Origin: Pseudogymnoascus destructans
Taxonomy: Eukaryota; Ascomycota; Leotiomycetes; Thelebolales; Thelebolaceae
Direction: 5' to 3'
DNA length: 64,000 bases
NCBI RefSeq assembly: GCF_001641265.1
Contig: NW_020167549.1
Coordinates: 217,791-281,790, forward strand
Part shown: positions 63,313 through 64,000 of the stretch, piece by piece
Layout of the letters: every line of letters begins with the position of its first letter
How positions within the stretch are numbered: position 1 is the first letter of the stretch
Made by a program: the position numbers and the translations under genes
Notes under the pieces: model-generated
Told to the model about the DNA's origin: nothing
Seen by the model: the letters and a program-made list of their open reading frames with translations, nothing else
Databases searched by the model: none

Positions 63313-64000
63313 ACTAGCGAATGGGTGTTCGACTGGTAGCGCCATGTATTTATAATATAGACTGTAGCCATAGAGCCATATTAATTATGTCGTGAGTTGA
63401 GAAATATTATTCTCTGCAATTTAAATAAATTGGAACGGATTATAATAATCACACTCCTCGACGAGATATGAACTGCATTAAATTACTGACGATGACACAT
63501 ACCGCCAATACATATGATCTTATTACAGCAATATAAGCTGTATATTAAACGTCGAACTCGAGATGTAGGGTTGACATCTTTTTAAGGTTTTCGCCTAACC
63601 GCGTTTGGTTGTGACACTCCCGAACATTGATCGTTGCTATGTTTAGGGCATGGGCTGCCCCCTCCCCCATCACCCCCAATTAATCGGAAGCGTTTATAGA
63701 CCCCCATAGCTCGAATACCAGACTAGCCCTTGGGATATTTTCGAGGCAATACTCTAGTTCTGATACTCGTACGATTATCTTATAATTACATACCCAGGTG
63801 AGACTGGCAAGGACGAATCCCAACATGCAACTCCCATGTCCACACCACTGCCATGGCCTCTCCCGACCAGGGTTAGAAGATGGGGCATTTTTTAACCGAG
63901 ATCGCCATTTTCTTAGCGAGATGCCATCAAATCCATCCCCCTTTTCATGTAACTGCGTAGCCCTCGCCCAGACGAACGCAGCCATGCTCCTCCCGGCCTC
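63313..64000. other. Right-hand flank, nothing supported
   Basis: The sequence is AT-rich with no gene, LTR or TIR that I can identify. A 101-codon minus-strand frame at 63985-63680 has no motif and is probably chance. No telomeric TTAGGG repeat is present. Confidence 0.5.

Noticed and set aside
1..64000. Helitron or Starship captain as explanation for the large YR proteins
   Set aside because: There is no Rep/Hel Helitron protein, and no DUF3435-type captain layout or cargo. The YR is instead fused to RecQ and a zinc-finger region.
63313..64000. Telomere at the right edge
   Set aside because: No TTAGGG or CCCTAA run is visible, so a subtelomeric position is only suggested by the helicase type, not shown.

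Overview
The window is nuclear DNA of a filamentous ascomycete (Pezizomycotina). The evidence is short spliceosomal introns of about 46-82 bp with GT...AG ends and CTAAC-type branch sites, compact single-copy genes of fungal type (6-phosphofructo-2-kinase/bisphosphatase, dynactin p150, an Mtr-like amino-acid transporter, Btn1/CLN3, Rxt3), and fungal transposon families (chromodomain Gypsy elements, Fot1/pogo elements, hAT and Harbinger remnants). I saw no bacterial-type features, tRNA, rRNA or CRISPR array.

Layout. 1-17.6 kb is a transposon graveyard: a Gypsy fragment (Gypsy-1), a solo LTR, hAT debris, a second Gypsy element (Gypsy-2, 3681-10540) with a large internal deletion and an antisense spliced ORF, a broken FunK1-like kinase gene, and a pogo element (13363-17625) that carries a solo LTR and a complete Fot1-like element inside it. 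18.1-19.7 kb is an intact PFK-2/FBPase-2 gene. 20.3-25.4 kb is again mobile DNA: a 10-bp minisatellite, a decayed second copy of the Fot1-like element, a Harbinger-type fragment, and one LTR nested inside another copy of the same LTR. 26.5-45.7 kb is the gene-rich host block: a Gln-rich protein, a small hypothetical, the amino-acid transporter, dynactin p150, Btn1 and Rxt3, with only one short pogo/Tigger-type relic. 46-63.3 kb is accessory again. Two head-to-tail units there encode a very large protein fusing an N-terminal zinc-finger (OrsD-like) region, a tyrosine-recombinase domain and a RecQ-type helicase. A complete, apparently young Gypsy retrotransposon (Gypsy-3, 49870-56598) splits the recombinase domain of the first unit. 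63.3-64 kb shows nothing I can support.

How the parts fit. One LTR family (LTR1, typically 936 bp) occurs seven times: as the two LTRs of Gypsy-3, and as solo or rearranged copies in every mobile-DNA block. Three of the solo copies have clean 5-bp target duplications. Two different LTR families here (Gypsy-3/LTR1 and Gypsy-2/LTR2) have a primer-binding site complementary to the LTR's own transcribed region and placed 2 nt after the 5' LTR. This is the signature of Tf1/sushi-type self-priming. The most interesting object is the tandem zinc finger-tyrosine recombinase-RecQ unit: its YR residues (R645, K678, R764, H810, Y819 in unit 2) and helicase motifs can be read directly, and its architecture suggests a telomere-linked-helicase or Crypton-like mobile unit rather than a host repair gene.
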